DNA of 30,289 bases from Thalassolituus sp034111725 (GTDB lineage: Bacteria > Pseudomonadota > Gammaproteobacteria > Pseudomonadales > Oceanobacteraceae), in assembly GCF_034111725.1 (NCBI RefSeq), contig NZ_JAWUWR010000082.1:1-30289 (forward strand), read 5' to 3'. This document shows, piece by piece, positions 23,301-30,289 of the stretch (within the stretch, counting starts at the first letter, position 1; each line of letters begins with the position of its first letter). The notes beneath the pieces are model-generated. The model had not been told where the DNA came from, made no database searches, and worked only from the letters and a program-made list of their open reading frames with translations. Both the position numbers and the translations under genes were made by a program.

Positions 23301-23874
23301 GCAGTCAGAGCGTAAGGTCTACCTTGATGCTCAAAACGACGATCTGCAAAAAGCTCTGAGCACATTAGAAGGTGCAATTCAAAAGATCGACAAAGAAACG
23401 CGCAGCCGCTTCCAAGAAACCTTCGAGAAAATGAACGCTGGCCTTGCTGAGTTATTTCCGAAAGTATTTGGTGGCGGCCATGCCTGCCTAGAACTCACCG
23501 GTGATGATTTGCTTAGCACGGGTGTTAGCATCATGGCGCGCCCGCCAGGTAAAAAGAACAGCACCATTCACCTATTATCGGGTGGCGAAAAAGCACTAAC
23601 GGCTATCGCGTTAGTCTTCTCCATCTTCCAGCTCAATCCAGCACCTTTCTGTATGCTCGACGAAGTGGATGCACCACTGGATGACGCCAACGTAGGGCGC
23701 TATGCCCGACTGGTGAAAGCTATGTCGGAGAAAGTGCAGTTCATTTACATCACCCACAACAAGATCGCCATGGAAATGGCCGATCAGCTAATGGGCGTTA
23801 CCATGCACGAACCGGGTGTATCTCGTTTGGTGTCGGTGGATGTCGAAGAAGCTGCCAGCATGGTGGAAGGATAA
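20371..23874 (+). CDS. smc: chromosome segregation protein SMC
   Basis: A 1167-residue SMC protein. The N-terminal ATPase half has Walker A GPNGCGKSN at 31-39. Two long coiled coils (about 170-500 and 660-1000, rich in Gln, Glu, Leu) flank a hinge at about 505-650 (LAEQLQVTSGWERAVETVLGDYLQAVLID). The C-terminal half has the ABC signature LSGGEKAL from residue 1069 and Walker B MLDEVDAPLDD with D1097 and E1098. It would organise and segregate chromosomes as the dimeric core of condensin. It is followed by zipA and ligA, as in Pseudomonas. scpA and scpB are not in the window. Confidence 0.97.
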   Translation: MRLKAIRLSGFKSFVDPTTVPFNTNMTGIVGPNGCGKSNTIDAVRWVMGESSAKYLRGDAMTDVIFNGSSERKPVSKASVDLVFDNTDGTLRGEYAGYNEISIRRQVTRDGQSNYYLNGTKCRRKDITDIFLGTGLGPRSYAIIEQGMISRLIEAKPEELRVYVEEAAGISKYKERRRETENRMRRTHENLERLSDIRSELERQLAHLQRQAQAAEKYREYKAQEREKKAQLQALKWQALNGEYQIRETKIAELDVKFEAQMADQRAADAGIEALRVEHMTRTDEFNSAQGKFYEVGSRIARAEQKIEHQAQLSLQLDRDMADVEKGLLDTQRALEDDQLAMEAVAEQRLTLEPEFEMLEAGAEETNMALLEAEEAQQQWQESWDSFTQRASEPTRQAEVAQARMQTIEQQLVRLQQQAERLEDERRQLTENPENDEILLLQEEASEAELQVESQQARVDELQEQLVQSREDSEKQRRQLDDGRQRLQQMLGRKATLEALQKAAMGQGSEAVSHWLESHQLARKPRLAEQLQVTSGWERAVETVLGDYLQAVLIDDMALTQQWLGGFKEGTLTLWQSNTNTANSAANTLAAKVQSAQNLESLLANVLIADDLTAALVMRSQLQSHQSVITPEGIWLGPDWLRVARAADGEGGVLARQQELEVLVDEADELDMLVEEWEVDLDTVQMRLRSLEQQRDTAQRELQQISQKLVGVSSQLSGMKAKAEQLALRTDKLDQSLAEIRETQTLEREHLEEMRLEWQTAMAAIDDDTDERERLLASKQTWTQQLERARLGAGQNKDRLHQLQLQLQGVRSREDSLQQAIARLAEQMQRFKERKQQILENQNRDHDADLDVLRAELEELLEQRLTAEQAMQAARHALEQVDTQMRELEQKRADAERRALEVRNDLESVRMECQALDIRRQGLVEQLQEDKLTLKDVLENMPDEANSEQWQQDLLKIAERIQRLGAINLAAIEEYKLQSERKVYLDAQNDDLQKALSTLEGAIQKIDKETRSRFQETFEKMNAGLAELFPKVFGGGHACLELTGDDLLSTGVSIMARPPGKKNSTIHLLSGGEKALTAIALVFSIFQLNPAPFCMLDEVDAPLDDANVGRYARLVKAMSEKVQFIYITHNKIAMEMADQLMGVTMHEPGVSRLVSVDVEEAASMVEG

Positions 23875-24035
23875 TGCACTCCAACGAAACTACTCGCCAG
23901 CGCTGTCATCCAAGCTGAACATGGACTAGATTGATAGCGTTATGTCATGCTGAGCCAGCGTGGTGTAATATCGTGGTTTAGTTTCATCGTTAACTTTATA
24001 ACAATACATTCGGCAAGCAGGTTTAGAGGCAAAAT

Positions 24036-25292
24036 ATGGAGTGGAGCTGGCGCACCGTCATGATCCTAATTGGATTATTAGGAATGGTGGTAATTCTAGT
24101 CGACGGATTTAGACGTATGAAACGTGCTCGTGCAGAGGCGTTACGTTTGGATATCCCTAGTGGCGGACACAACCTTCCTGAAGATGACTTCAATCCTGAA
24201 TTGCCCGGCAAAGCTCGGGTTATTGGCCATACGGCTGATAGCGACGAAGAAGATTCATTAGCAGTGCTTATGTCTGGTAAAGACGAAGACTCAGCCGATA
24301 TTCCTGCCGATGCAGTGTCGTTCTCAGCGCTCGATGATGTCAAACCATCGATTAAATCGCCGCAGAAACCACCTCAGCCTCTGAAGCCATCCACGCTAGC
24401 GAATTTCAACAAGCCGAAAACGACCTCTACCTTTGCCAAGCATAAAGAAAGTCATCCTGCTCCGCATAAGCCCGTTGAAATCCCAAATTCTCCACTAATT
24501 CCGAAAGCGCGCCCAGTGAATCTGGATGAACAAGTGCCGGTATTGTTGGATGTTGAAGAACTGGGCTCAGACGATGCATTTGCCGATGGTATTTTGTCTA
24601 CGCCTCGTGTTGTCGCTGAAACGCCTGAGAAAGAAAAAGAATGTGTGTCGCAGCCAAAAGTCGATGTCACGATACAAGATGCTGAAGATGCGGCTGCAGA
24701 AGCAGAACTTCCTCTGGTTGAAGATCCTGCAACGGTGAATGACCCACATTTAGAAGACGAAGTAGAAAGTCTGCTACCTGAGAATACGATTTCTCAGCCG
24801 GTGAATTTTGCTGGCCCAAATGCTGAAGTATTAGCTAACCGCCCAGATGCCGAATTAGTATTAGTTATTCATACCATCGCCCGTGACCCAGAAGGTTTCG
24901 CCGGTAAAGATTTACTGTTTTTGTTTAATAGCTGCGATTTACGTTACGGCGAAAAGAATATCTTCCATCGCTTTGAAGATGCTGATGGCCAAGGCAATAT
25001 TCAATTTTCGGTTGCTCAAAGTCACGAACCGGGTGTGTTTACTCCAGGTAAAATGGCCGAGCAAATGTTTACCGGATTAAGTTTCTTTATGAGCTTACCG
25101 GGGGCTAAGCGTCCATTAGAAGCCTACGAAGCGATGTCTGAAATGGCGATGGTTGTATCGCGCAATTTGAAAGCCGACGTACTCGATGGCACACACAGCG
25201 CTATGACCTCGCAAACGCGCGAACACGAACGCCAACAAATTTTAGATTACGAGCGCCAGCAGCGCTTGCGGGCAAAAAAAGAGCGTCGCTAA
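24036..25292 (+). CDS. zipA: cell division protein ZipA
   Basis: A 418-residue division protein. It has one N-terminal membrane anchor (residues 4-24, WSWRTVMILIGLLGMVVILVDG) followed by a basic stop (RRMKRARAEAL). A long acidic, Pro-rich and unstructured linker covers about 40-275, and the C-terminal FtsZ-binding domain about 280-400 (VLVIHTIARDPEGFAGKDLL, SVAQSHEPGVFTP, MSLPGAKRPLEAYEAM). ZipA anchors FtsZ filaments to the inner membrane at the septum. The tail after 390 is a Gln/Arg-rich helix (HERQQILDYERQQRLRAKK), a common extension. It begins 161 bases after smc. Confidence 0.96.
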   Translation: MEWSWRTVMILIGLLGMVVILVDGFRRMKRARAEALRLDIPSGGHNLPEDDFNPELPGKARVIGHTADSDEEDSLAVLMSGKDEDSADIPADAVSFSALDDVKPSIKSPQKPPQPLKPSTLANFNKPKTTSTFAKHKESHPAPHKPVEIPNSPLIPKARPVNLDEQVPVLLDVEELGSDDAFADGILSTPRVVAETPEKEKECVSQPKVDVTIQDAEDAAAEAELPLVEDPATVNDPHLEDEVESLLPENTISQPVNFAGPNAEVLANRPDAELVLVIHTIARDPEGFAGKDLLFLFNSCDLRYGEKNIFHRFEDADGQGNIQFSVAQSHEPGVFTPGKMAEQMFTGLSFFMSLPGAKRPLEAYEAMSEMAMVVSRNLKADVLDGTHSAMTSQTREHERQQILDYERQQRLRAKKERR

Positions 25293-25336
25293 AATAGCGC
25301 ACAAAGCTAAAATTTAGCGGTAGTAAAAATAACGTG

Positions 25337-25365
25337 CGCGGCTGATTTCAGCCGCGTTGTTTTTT
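25337..25365 (+). terminator. terminator or attenuator between zipA and ligA
   Basis: CGCGGCTGA (25337-25345) and TCAGCCGCG (25348-25356) form a perfect nine-base stem with a two-base loop (more likely a four-base loop with the end pair open), followed by TTGTTTTTT. ligA starts 30 bases later, so it may have its own promoter or depend on read-through. Confidence 0.85.
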
Positions 25366-25394
25366 GGCCTACCAATACGTCGATAGAGATTTTC

Positions 25395-27500
25395 ATGAGC
25401 CAACACGATTTATTTTCTGACGAATCCAATGCGTCGGATTCTACTGCTAAGACCTCTGCAATTAATAGCGCACCAGCCGAACAAATCATCGCCTTACGCG
25501 AGCAAATTAATCTGCATAATCATCGTTATTATGTTTTAGATGAACCCAGTATTCCTGATGCAGAATACGATCGATTATTACGCGAATTACAAACACTCGA
25601 ACAAGATAATCCGAGTTTAGTAACACCCGACTCGCCAACTCAAAGGGTCGGCGCAGCACCATTAGCAGGCTTTACCAGCGTAACTCACGAGCGCCCCATG
25701 TTATCGCTTGATAACGCCATGAACGGCGAAGAATTTATCGCCTTTGATCAACGCGTTTTAGATCGTTTAAAAAGCACTGATACCGTTGAATATGCTTGCG
25801 AACCAAAACTTGATGGATTGGCCATTAGCCTATTGTACGAAGACGGATTACTGGTGCGTGCAGCCACTCGTGGCGATGGTCAAACTGGCGAAGATGTTAC
25901 CCAAAACGTGCGCACCATTAAAAACGTGCCTTTGCGTTTACGCGGTGATGACTACCCGCAACGCATCGAAATTCGTGGCGAAGTGTACATGCTTAAAGCA
26001 GGCTTTGAAGCTTACAACGAACGGGCGCGTGCAAACGATACTAAGTTATTTGCTAACCCTCGCAATGCCGCGGCAGGTTCATTACGCCAGCTTGATCCGC
26101 AAATTACCGCACAACGCCCACTCGAATTTTGCGCCTACAGCATTGGCGTTGTTAGTGACGAAGCGACCTTACCCAATACTCATGCCGATATTCTGTATAA
26201 ATTAAAAGAATGGGGCGTTCGTATTAACGAAGAAATGCGAGTGGTGCAGGGTATTGCAGAAGCCGAAGCCTTTTTTCAGCAGCTTGGCGAAAAACGTCAT
26301 TCGTTAGCGTATGAAATCGACGGCACTGTATTTAAAGTAAACGATCTAACTCTACAAGAACGTCTCGGTTTTGTTGCCCGAGCGCCACGTTGGGCCATTG
26401 CTTATAAATTCCCTGCCGTAGAACAAATGACCGAATTACTCGGTGTTGATTTTCAAGTAGGGCGCACGGGGGCATTAACTCCCGTAGCGCGCCTTCTGCC
26501 CGTGCATGTGGCCGGTGTTACCGTGAGTAATGCCACATTGCACAATATGGACGAAGTCGCGCGTCTGGGCGTGCGTATTGGCGATACCGTGATTATTCGT
26601 CGTGCCGGTGATGTCATTCCGCAAATTGTGTCGGTAGTGGAAGAACGTCGTCCTAAGAATAGTGCTGAAATCACTATGCCTGAAACCTGCCCCGTGTGCG
26701 CTTCGCATATTGAAAAAGTAGAAGGCGAAGCCGTTGCGCGCTGCACTGGCGGTCTTGTGTGCTCGGCGCAACGCAAAGAAGCGATAAAACATTTTGCCTC
26801 GCGTAAAGCATTAGATGTTGAAGGCTTGGGCGATAAATTAATTGATCAACTAGTCGATGCTGGATTAATTGACTCGGTAGATGATTTATTTCATCTCACA
26901 TTAGAGCAGTTATCAGGTCTTGAACGTATGGCCGAAAAATCGGCACAAAATGTATTAGACGCACTCGAAACCGCGAAAAACACCACCCTTGGCCGGTTTT
27001 TATACGCACTCGGTATTCGCGAAGTGGGCACTGTCACCGCCCAGAATTTAGCCGCACATTTTGGCTTTTTAGACCGCATCATGAATGCCAGCAACGAACA
27101 GCTATTAGAAGTCGCCGACGTTGGCGTTATCGTTGCTGCTCATGTCACCAACTTCTTTGCCGAAGAACACAACCGCACAGTAATAGAACAACTGCAAAAA
27201 GTCGGAATTATCTGGGAAGAACGAGAGCCAGAAAAGGCCGAAGACGCCCCGCTAAGCGGGCAAATAGCCGTTATTACCGGCACCCTTAGCGACATTACCC
27301 GCGAGCAAGCCAAAACCCTACTCGAACGCCTAGGCGTAAAAGTAACCGGCAGCGTATCCGCCAAAACCGACTTCCTCGTAGCTGGTGAAAAAGCAGGCTC
27401 CAAATTAGCCAAAGCTCAACAGCTCGACGTAACAGTATTGAATGAAGTCGCATTTATCGCCATGCTGGCTGAGCATGGATTGAGTGTTGCTGACGCTTAG
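25395..27500 (+). CDS. ligA: NAD-dependent DNA ligase LigA
   Basis: A 701-residue DNA ligase. The NAD-binding Ia domain is at about 30-95 (HNHRYYVLDEPSIPDAEYDRL). The adenylation domain has K138 in K-L-D-G and TRGDGQTGEDVTQN. The OB fold is at about 345-425 (VGRTGALTPVARL). The zinc finger ligands are C432, C435, C450 and C456, then helix-hairpin-helix repeats, and a BRCT domain at about 620-695 (GQIAVITGTLSDITREQAKTLLERLG). It seals nicks in replication and repair. About 25 extra residues precede the usual N-terminus; the ATG at 25395 has only a weak ribosome binding site (GAGA). Confidence 0.97.
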   Translation: MSQHDLFSDESNASDSTAKTSAINSAPAEQIIALREQINLHNHRYYVLDEPSIPDAEYDRLLRELQTLEQDNPSLVTPDSPTQRVGAAPLAGFTSVTHERPMLSLDNAMNGEEFIAFDQRVLDRLKSTDTVEYACEPKLDGLAISLLYEDGLLVRAATRGDGQTGEDVTQNVRTIKNVPLRLRGDDYPQRIEIRGEVYMLKAGFEAYNERARANDTKLFANPRNAAAGSLRQLDPQITAQRPLEFCAYSIGVVSDEATLPNTHADILYKLKEWGVRINEEMRVVQGIAEAEAFFQQLGEKRHSLAYEIDGTVFKVNDLTLQERLGFVARAPRWAIAYKFPAVEQMTELLGVDFQVGRTGALTPVARLLPVHVAGVTVSNATLHNMDEVARLGVRIGDTVIIRRAGDVIPQIVSVVEERRPKNSAEITMPETCPVCASHIEKVEGEAVARCTGGLVCSAQRKEAIKHFASRKALDVEGLGDKLIDQLVDAGLIDSVDDLFHLTLEQLSGLERMAEKSAQNVLDALETAKNTTLGRFLYALGIREVGTVTAQNLAAHFGFLDRIMNASNEQLLEVADVGVIVAAHVTNFFAEEHNRTVIEQLQKVGIIWEEREPEKAEDAPLSGQIAVITGTLSDITREQAKTLLERLGVKVTGSVSAKTDFLVAGEKAGSKLAKAQQLDVTVLNEVAFIAMLAEHGLSVADA

Positions 27501-27521
27501 TCATTCGGTTCAGCGTTAATT

Positions 27522-27613
27522 GCAGGAGATACTCAGGTTGAATTGTAGGAGGTACTCAGGATTAATCGTAGGAGGTAGTCAGAATGAATTGTAGGAGGTA
27601 CTCAGGATTAATC
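27522..27613 (+). repeat. 23-base-period tandem leader of the repeat block
   Basis: Four copies of GTAGGAGGTACTCAGG plus a seven-base tail (ATTAATC or similar) start at 27522, 27545, 27568 and 27591, each exactly 23 bases apart, leading in phase into the full repeat unit at 27614. The first copy is the most diverged (GCAGGAGATACTCAGG). Confidence 0.9.
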
Positions 27614-27734
27614 GTAGGAGGTACTCAGGGAGCGAAGTGAGCAGTGCCGATAACGGTGCCGATTTACGATGCTGATCATATTCTCGGTGTCTATCGCGAC
27701 TACGAACAAAAAACGTTCGTTGAATCGCTCCTAC
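27614..27734 (+). repeat. REPIN-like repeat unit 1 (121 bases)
   Basis: Bounded by GTAGGAG and its complement CTCCTAC. The left arm is GTAGGAGGTACTCAGG then GAGCGAAGTGAGCAGTGCCGA; the right arm contains a REP-type hairpin (GCGACT-A-CGAAC...GTTCG). Internal 'GCCGATAACGGTGCCGAT' is a partial duplication missing from the units at 30 kb. Confidence 0.9.
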
Positions 27735-27759
27735 AGGGTCTGTACGCTGAATTGAAATT

Positions 27760-27880
27760 GTAGGAGGTACTCAGGGAGCGAAGCGAGCAGTGCCGATAAC
27801 GGTGCCGATTTACGACGTTGATCATATTCTCGGTGTCCATCGCGACCACGAACAAAAAGCGTTCATTGAATCGCTCCTAC
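27760..27880 (+). repeat. REPIN-like repeat unit 2 (121 bases)
   Basis: Nearly identical to unit 1 and in the same orientation. It is separated from unit 1 by a 25-base linker (GTCTGTACGCTGAATTG and flanks) that also follows the unit at 30020. Its last bases supply the stop codon of the minus-strand FMN reductase remnant. Confidence 0.9.
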
Positions 27881-28176
27881 CGTTTAGCTTCAATCCTCTG
27901 GCAAAACTCTTTAAGACCATGACTCAGCACTGCTGAAATTTCGCGATTTTGCAGAATACCATCCGCATCTAGTTCGCTACTCAACAAGGGAATGGTAACG
28001 CTTGCGCTTTCGATAATATCGCCCGACATGGTAGTGATCACTTCAATTAAAGCATTCAGCGCATGGAACGCGCGTGACGACGTGTTGACCAACATAATCG
28101 GCTTGTAAGGAAATTCAACACCGCTGACTAACCAATCCAAAGCATTCTTCATCGGCCCGCTAATGCCATGAGCATA
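27877..28176 (-). pseudogene. NADPH-dependent FMN reductase, C-terminal remnant
   Basis: The minus-strand frame reads YAHGISGPMKNALDWLVSG, then PYKPIMLVNTSSRAFHALNALIEVITTM, which is the second half of an NADPH-dependent FMN reductase (the PEYAHGxPGxLKNALDWL flavin-site motif). An in-frame TAA at 28179-28177 directly precedes it, and the N-terminal half with the FMN phosphate loop is not found upstream. The TAG stop (27879-27877) comes from the neighbouring repeat. A 91-residue product from the ATG at 28152 would lack the flavin site, so I call it a remnant. Confidence 0.8.
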
Positions 28177-28366
28177 TTATGGCCTTGCTTGCACATAAGG
28201 AGCTAATGCTAAATCACTGCTATCTCTAAAAGTGCGGTGGCCAAAATGGTATCGCTAAATATACCGCTTGCTCACCACATTAACACTCCATAAAGTGCAT
28301 ATACTTAGAACCGAAATTTTTTAGGTGTACGATTAAATTCATGCGAGAAGGACATAGGGCGTCTAA

Positions 28367-29059
28367 ATGCGAGCACATTACTTACAGCATGTATCGTTTG
28401 AAGGTTTAGGAAGTATTGAATCTTGGCTTATAAATGCGGGCTACGAAATTTCAAATACGCCACTTTATAGTTCAGCCGTTTTCCCTGATATCGAGAGTAT
28501 TGATTTTCTCGTTGTTATGGGTGGGCCCATGAGTGTTAACGATGAAGCTGAATATCCGTGGTTAGCGCAAGAAAAAGACTTCATCAAGCAAGCCATTGAT
28601 TTAGGAATACCTGTACTCGGTATTTGTTTAGGAGCGCAGCTTATTGCCGATACGATGGGCGGGAAGGTCTTTCCTAATACAGTGAAAGAAATTGGCTGGT
28701 TTCCCATAACAGCGGTTAATTCCGAAACTAGCTCAACGTTTCAGTTTCCAAAAGAAATCGACGTATTCCATTGGCACGGTGAAACCTTCAGCTTGCCCGA
28801 GGGTGCTGTGCAAATAGCAAAAAGCCGAGGGTGCGAAAATCAGGCATTCCAGCTTGGTAGTAATGTTATTGGGTTGCAGTTTCATCTAGAAACCACGCCA
28901 GTATCTTCGCAAGCCATTGTTACGAATTGCAGAGACGAATTGGTGGCGGGAGAATACATTCAGTCAGAAGCCGAGATTTTAGCAGCAGCGAAAGAAAGTT
29001 ACACATCAATAAATAGCCTGATGGCCAGAGTTCTTGAATATTTGCATGAAGCTCGATAA
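28367..29059 (+). CDS. class I glutamine amidotransferase-like protein
   Basis: A 230-residue protein of the GMP synthase-like GATase1 group: LVVMGGPMSVNDE near 49-60, the nucleophile elbow GICLGAQL with C87, and the rest of the triad in LQFHLE (H173, E175). The catalytic set is complete, so it should release ammonia from glutamine or act as a gamma-glutamyl peptidase. Without a fused synthase domain its partner is unknown; relatives are usually annotated as 'type 1 glutamine amidotransferase'. The ATG at 28367 follows GAGAAGGACATAGG. It is 16 bases upstream of the broken GFA gene, suggesting a former operon. Confidence 0.9.
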   Translation: MRAHYLQHVSFEGLGSIESWLINAGYEISNTPLYSSAVFPDIESIDFLVVMGGPMSVNDEAEYPWLAQEKDFIKQAIDLGIPVLGICLGAQLIADTMGGKVFPNTVKEIGWFPITAVNSETSSTFQFPKEIDVFHWHGETFSLPEGAVQIAKSRGCENQAFQLGSNVIGLQFHLETTPVSSQAIVTNCRDELVAGEYIQSEAEILAAAKESYTSINSLMARVLEYLHEAR

Positions 29060-29075
29060 AGCTTAGGAGATAAAA

Positions 29076-29343
29076 ATGACATTCCCGATACAAGGATCAT
29101 GTCAGTGTGGTCAAGTGACATATAAATTGCTGTCTGAGCCACTAATGGTCGTTGCATGTCACTGCAAAGAATGCCAAAAGCTTTCCACCAGTGCGTTTAG
29201 TATCACCGCACTGGTGAATGCTGATACCGTCGAATTTATCGGATACCGGCATTATTAATCCAGTGGCGCATGTTTGGGTAAGCGAAAAACAAGATTGGTA
29301 TGTGATCCCTGAAGGTGTCGCCGTTTATGATAAGCAGCCGTGA
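29076..29343 (+). pseudogene. GFA/CENP-V-like zinc protein with internal deletion
   Basis: The start (29076, after TAGGAGAT) encodes the N-terminal half of a GFA-family protein with its zinc ligands: GSCQCGQVTY and ACHCKECQKLS. At about 29245 the sequence jumps into another frame encoding the family's C-terminus (DTGIINPVAHVWVSEKQDW, YVIPEGVAVYDKQP, stop 29341-29343). Some 35-40 residues that normally carry the second zinc cysteines (FCxxCG) are missing at the junction, and the frame is shifted, leaving a 60-residue product. Family members are often called glutathione-dependent formaldehyde-activating enzymes. Nonfunctional as read. Confidence 0.82.
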
Positions 29344-29401
29344 AGTGTAAAGTAATGGCCTTAAAAATAAGTACAGTAATAAGCTGCGACGAGAAAATAC
29401 C

Positions 29402-29893
29402 ATGATCAGCCTTCGAGAGTTTTTACCAGAAGATGTCAGTGCTTTGGTGAAGTTATTAAATAATCACAACGTTACCCGATATCTATCCTCTCGGATGCCT
29501 ACTCCATACTCAGAAGATGATGCAAATTGGTGGACTTCTACCGGTAGTAAAGCCGGTATTGTTCGTGCAATTACGCTCAACGACGAATTGATCGGCTGCG
29601 TTGGTGCTGAACCTGAGCTATTCGAAGGCTATAGATCTGCAGAGATAGGCTACTGGCTTGGCGAGCCGTTTTGGGGAGCTGGTTACGCAAGCCAAGCCAC
29701 TAGCGCGTTAACCGATATGATCTTCTCTACTACTGATATCGTTCGTATCTACGGTACTGTGTTTGGCCCCAATAAAGCATCGATGCACGTATTAGAAAAA
29801 TGCGGCTTTCAGCGTGAGGGAATATTGCGTAAGGCATGTTATAAAAACGGTGAATTTTACGACAAGCACGTTTTTGCCAAAGTTCAGTTGTGA
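29402..29893 (+). CDS. GNAT acetyltransferase, RimJ/RimL type
   Basis: A 163-residue acetyltransferase. It starts ISLREFLPEDVSALVKLLNN, shows EIGYWLGEPFWGAGYASQAT (residues about 80-100; the strand plus the acetyl-CoA pyrophosphate loop G-x-G-Y-A) and ends MHVLEKCGFQREGILRKACYKNGEFYDKHVFA, the RimJ/RimL C-terminus. It would acetylate an amino group on a protein N-terminus or small molecule with acetyl-CoA. It is intact, 58 bases after the broken GFA gene, and may belong to the same acquired segment. Target not predictable. Confidence 0.92.
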   Translation: MISLREFLPEDVSALVKLLNNHNVTRYLSSRMPTPYSEDDANWWTSTGSKAGIVRAITLNDELIGCVGAEPELFEGYRSAEIGYWLGEPFWGAGYASQATSALTDMIFSTTDIVRIYGTVFGPNKASMHVLEKCGFQREGILRKACYKNGEFYDKHVFAKVQL

Positions 29894-29997
29894 TAAAGAA
29901 AATGGTATTTGTAATACATCTATGAAACTTAGCGAATGAACGATCGACGTCTTCGAATTTCTAATGCATTCTTTTTTTAGCTTGTTCATATTAAATT
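29894..29997. other. AT-rich spacer before the right repeat block
   Basis: No coding frame accepted and no terminator stem found after the acetyltransferase gene, although a T-run (29970-29978) is present. Confidence 0.4.
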
Positions 29998-30019
29998 GTA
30001 GGAGGTACTCAGCATAATC
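29998..30019 (+). repeat. single leader copy of the repeat
   Basis: GTAGGAGGTACTCAG followed by a short tail, 22 bases upstream of the full unit at 30020; the counterpart of the 23-base tandem at 27522. Confidence 0.8.
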
Positions 30020-30127
30020 GTAGGAGGTACTCAGGGAGCGAAGCGAGCAGTGCCGATTTACAACGTTGATTATATCTCGGTGCTTATCGCGACTACGAAC
30101 AAAAAGCGTTCGTTGAGTCGCTCCTAC
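30020..30127 (+). repeat. REPIN-like repeat unit 3 (108 bases)
   Basis: Same ends and arms as units 1 and 2 but without the 12-13 base internal duplication. The right-arm hairpin is intact: GCGACT-A-CGAAC, loop, GTTCG-TTG-AGTCGC. It is followed by the same linker type (GGGGCTGTACGTTGAACTGG). Confidence 0.9.
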
Positions 30128-30152
30128 GGGGCTGTACGTTGAACTGGATATT

Positions 30153-30284
30153 GTAAGAGTTATTCATAATTAATCGTAGGAGGTACTCAGGGAGCGAAGC
30201 GAGCAGTGCCGATTTACAATCGTTGAATATATCTAGGCGCTTATCGCGACTACGAACAAAAAGCGTTCGTTGAGTCGCTCCTAC
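30153..30284 (+). repeat. degenerate leader plus REPIN-like unit 4
   Basis: A degenerate leader (GTAAGAGTTATTCAT...) begins at 30153, exactly 23 bases before the full unit at 30176-30284. The unit ends in CTCCTAC five bases before the window edge. Unit length 109 bases. Confidence 0.88.
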
Positions 30285-30289
30285 ATGGC

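Noticed and set aside
27522..27880. Possible CRISPR array because of regular 23-base repeats
   Set aside because: The repeats are tandem with no unique spacers, and they lead into a larger interspersed repeat; no cas genes are present.
27881..29997. More integron cassettes around the GATase, GFA and GNAT genes
   Set aside because: These are typical cassette-type genes, but I found no RYYYAAC...GTTRRRY pair with foldable arms between them.

Overview
The window looks like a chromosome segment from a marine, hydrocarbon-using gammaproteobacterium of the Oceanospirillales/Pseudomonadales type. The evidence is the run alkB - GntR regulator - smc - zipA - ligA (18.4-27.5 kb), which has the same order as I recall for the alkB2 locus of Pseudomonas aeruginosa (PA1525-PA1529), together with a gammaproteobacterial ZipA and a set of Alcanivorax/Pseudomonas-like housekeeping genes. 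I cannot name the species. No rRNA, tRNA or CRISPR array was seen.

Left accessory region (1-4.45 kb). The window opens inside the 3' part of an IS1182-type transposase that is broken by a ~70-base insert made of inverted repeats. Four integron gene cassettes follow, all on the + strand, each ending in a recognisable attC site (about 1649-1737, 2843-2911, 3516-3593, 3979-4068). The first bases of cassettes 2, 3 and 4 (TTAGGC, TTAAAT, TTAGGC) are exact complements of the R'' boxes of their own downstream attC sites, as expected if each cassette was once a circle. Cargo: a three-gene unit of unknown function with overlapping frames; a YafY-like WYL regulator with a small alpha/beta protein; a SAM methyltransferase; and a DUF1232 membrane protein. 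No integrase gene lies in the window; from cassette polarity, attI/intI would be to the left of position 1.

Core region (4.45-18.4 kb). This holds a Fur-box-preceded PepSY/cytochrome b561 pair, a WrbA-like flavoprotein, an Old Yellow Enzyme ene-reductase, a Trp-rich small protein, a BaiN-like flavoprotein, an AbgT transporter, a secreted DUF3089 hydrolase, an outer-membrane barrel protein, a VIT1/CCC1 metal transporter, a second b-type cytochrome with an apparent stop at codon 3, a zinc alcohol dehydrogenase, a secreted glycerophosphodiester phosphodiesterase and an orphan ParA/MinD-type ATPase. Several units end in clear hairpin terminators.

alk/division region (18.4-27.5 kb). alkB (alkane 1-monooxygenase) is divergent from a GntR/FCD regulator that sits 3 bases upstream of smc; zipA and ligA follow. 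The alkB-gntR intergenic region holds a 13-base palindrome of the type bound by GntR/FCD proteins and an FNR-like half-match.

Right accessory region (27.5-30.3 kb). Two blocks of a REPIN-like repeat (units of 121 and 108-109 bases bounded by GTAGGAG...CTCCTAC, with a 23-base-period leader) bracket a small set of genes, two of them decayed (FMN reductase remnant, GFA-family protein with an internal deletion) and two intact (class I glutamine amidotransferase-like protein, GNAT acetyltransferase). A diverged copy of the same repeat sits at 4357-4446.
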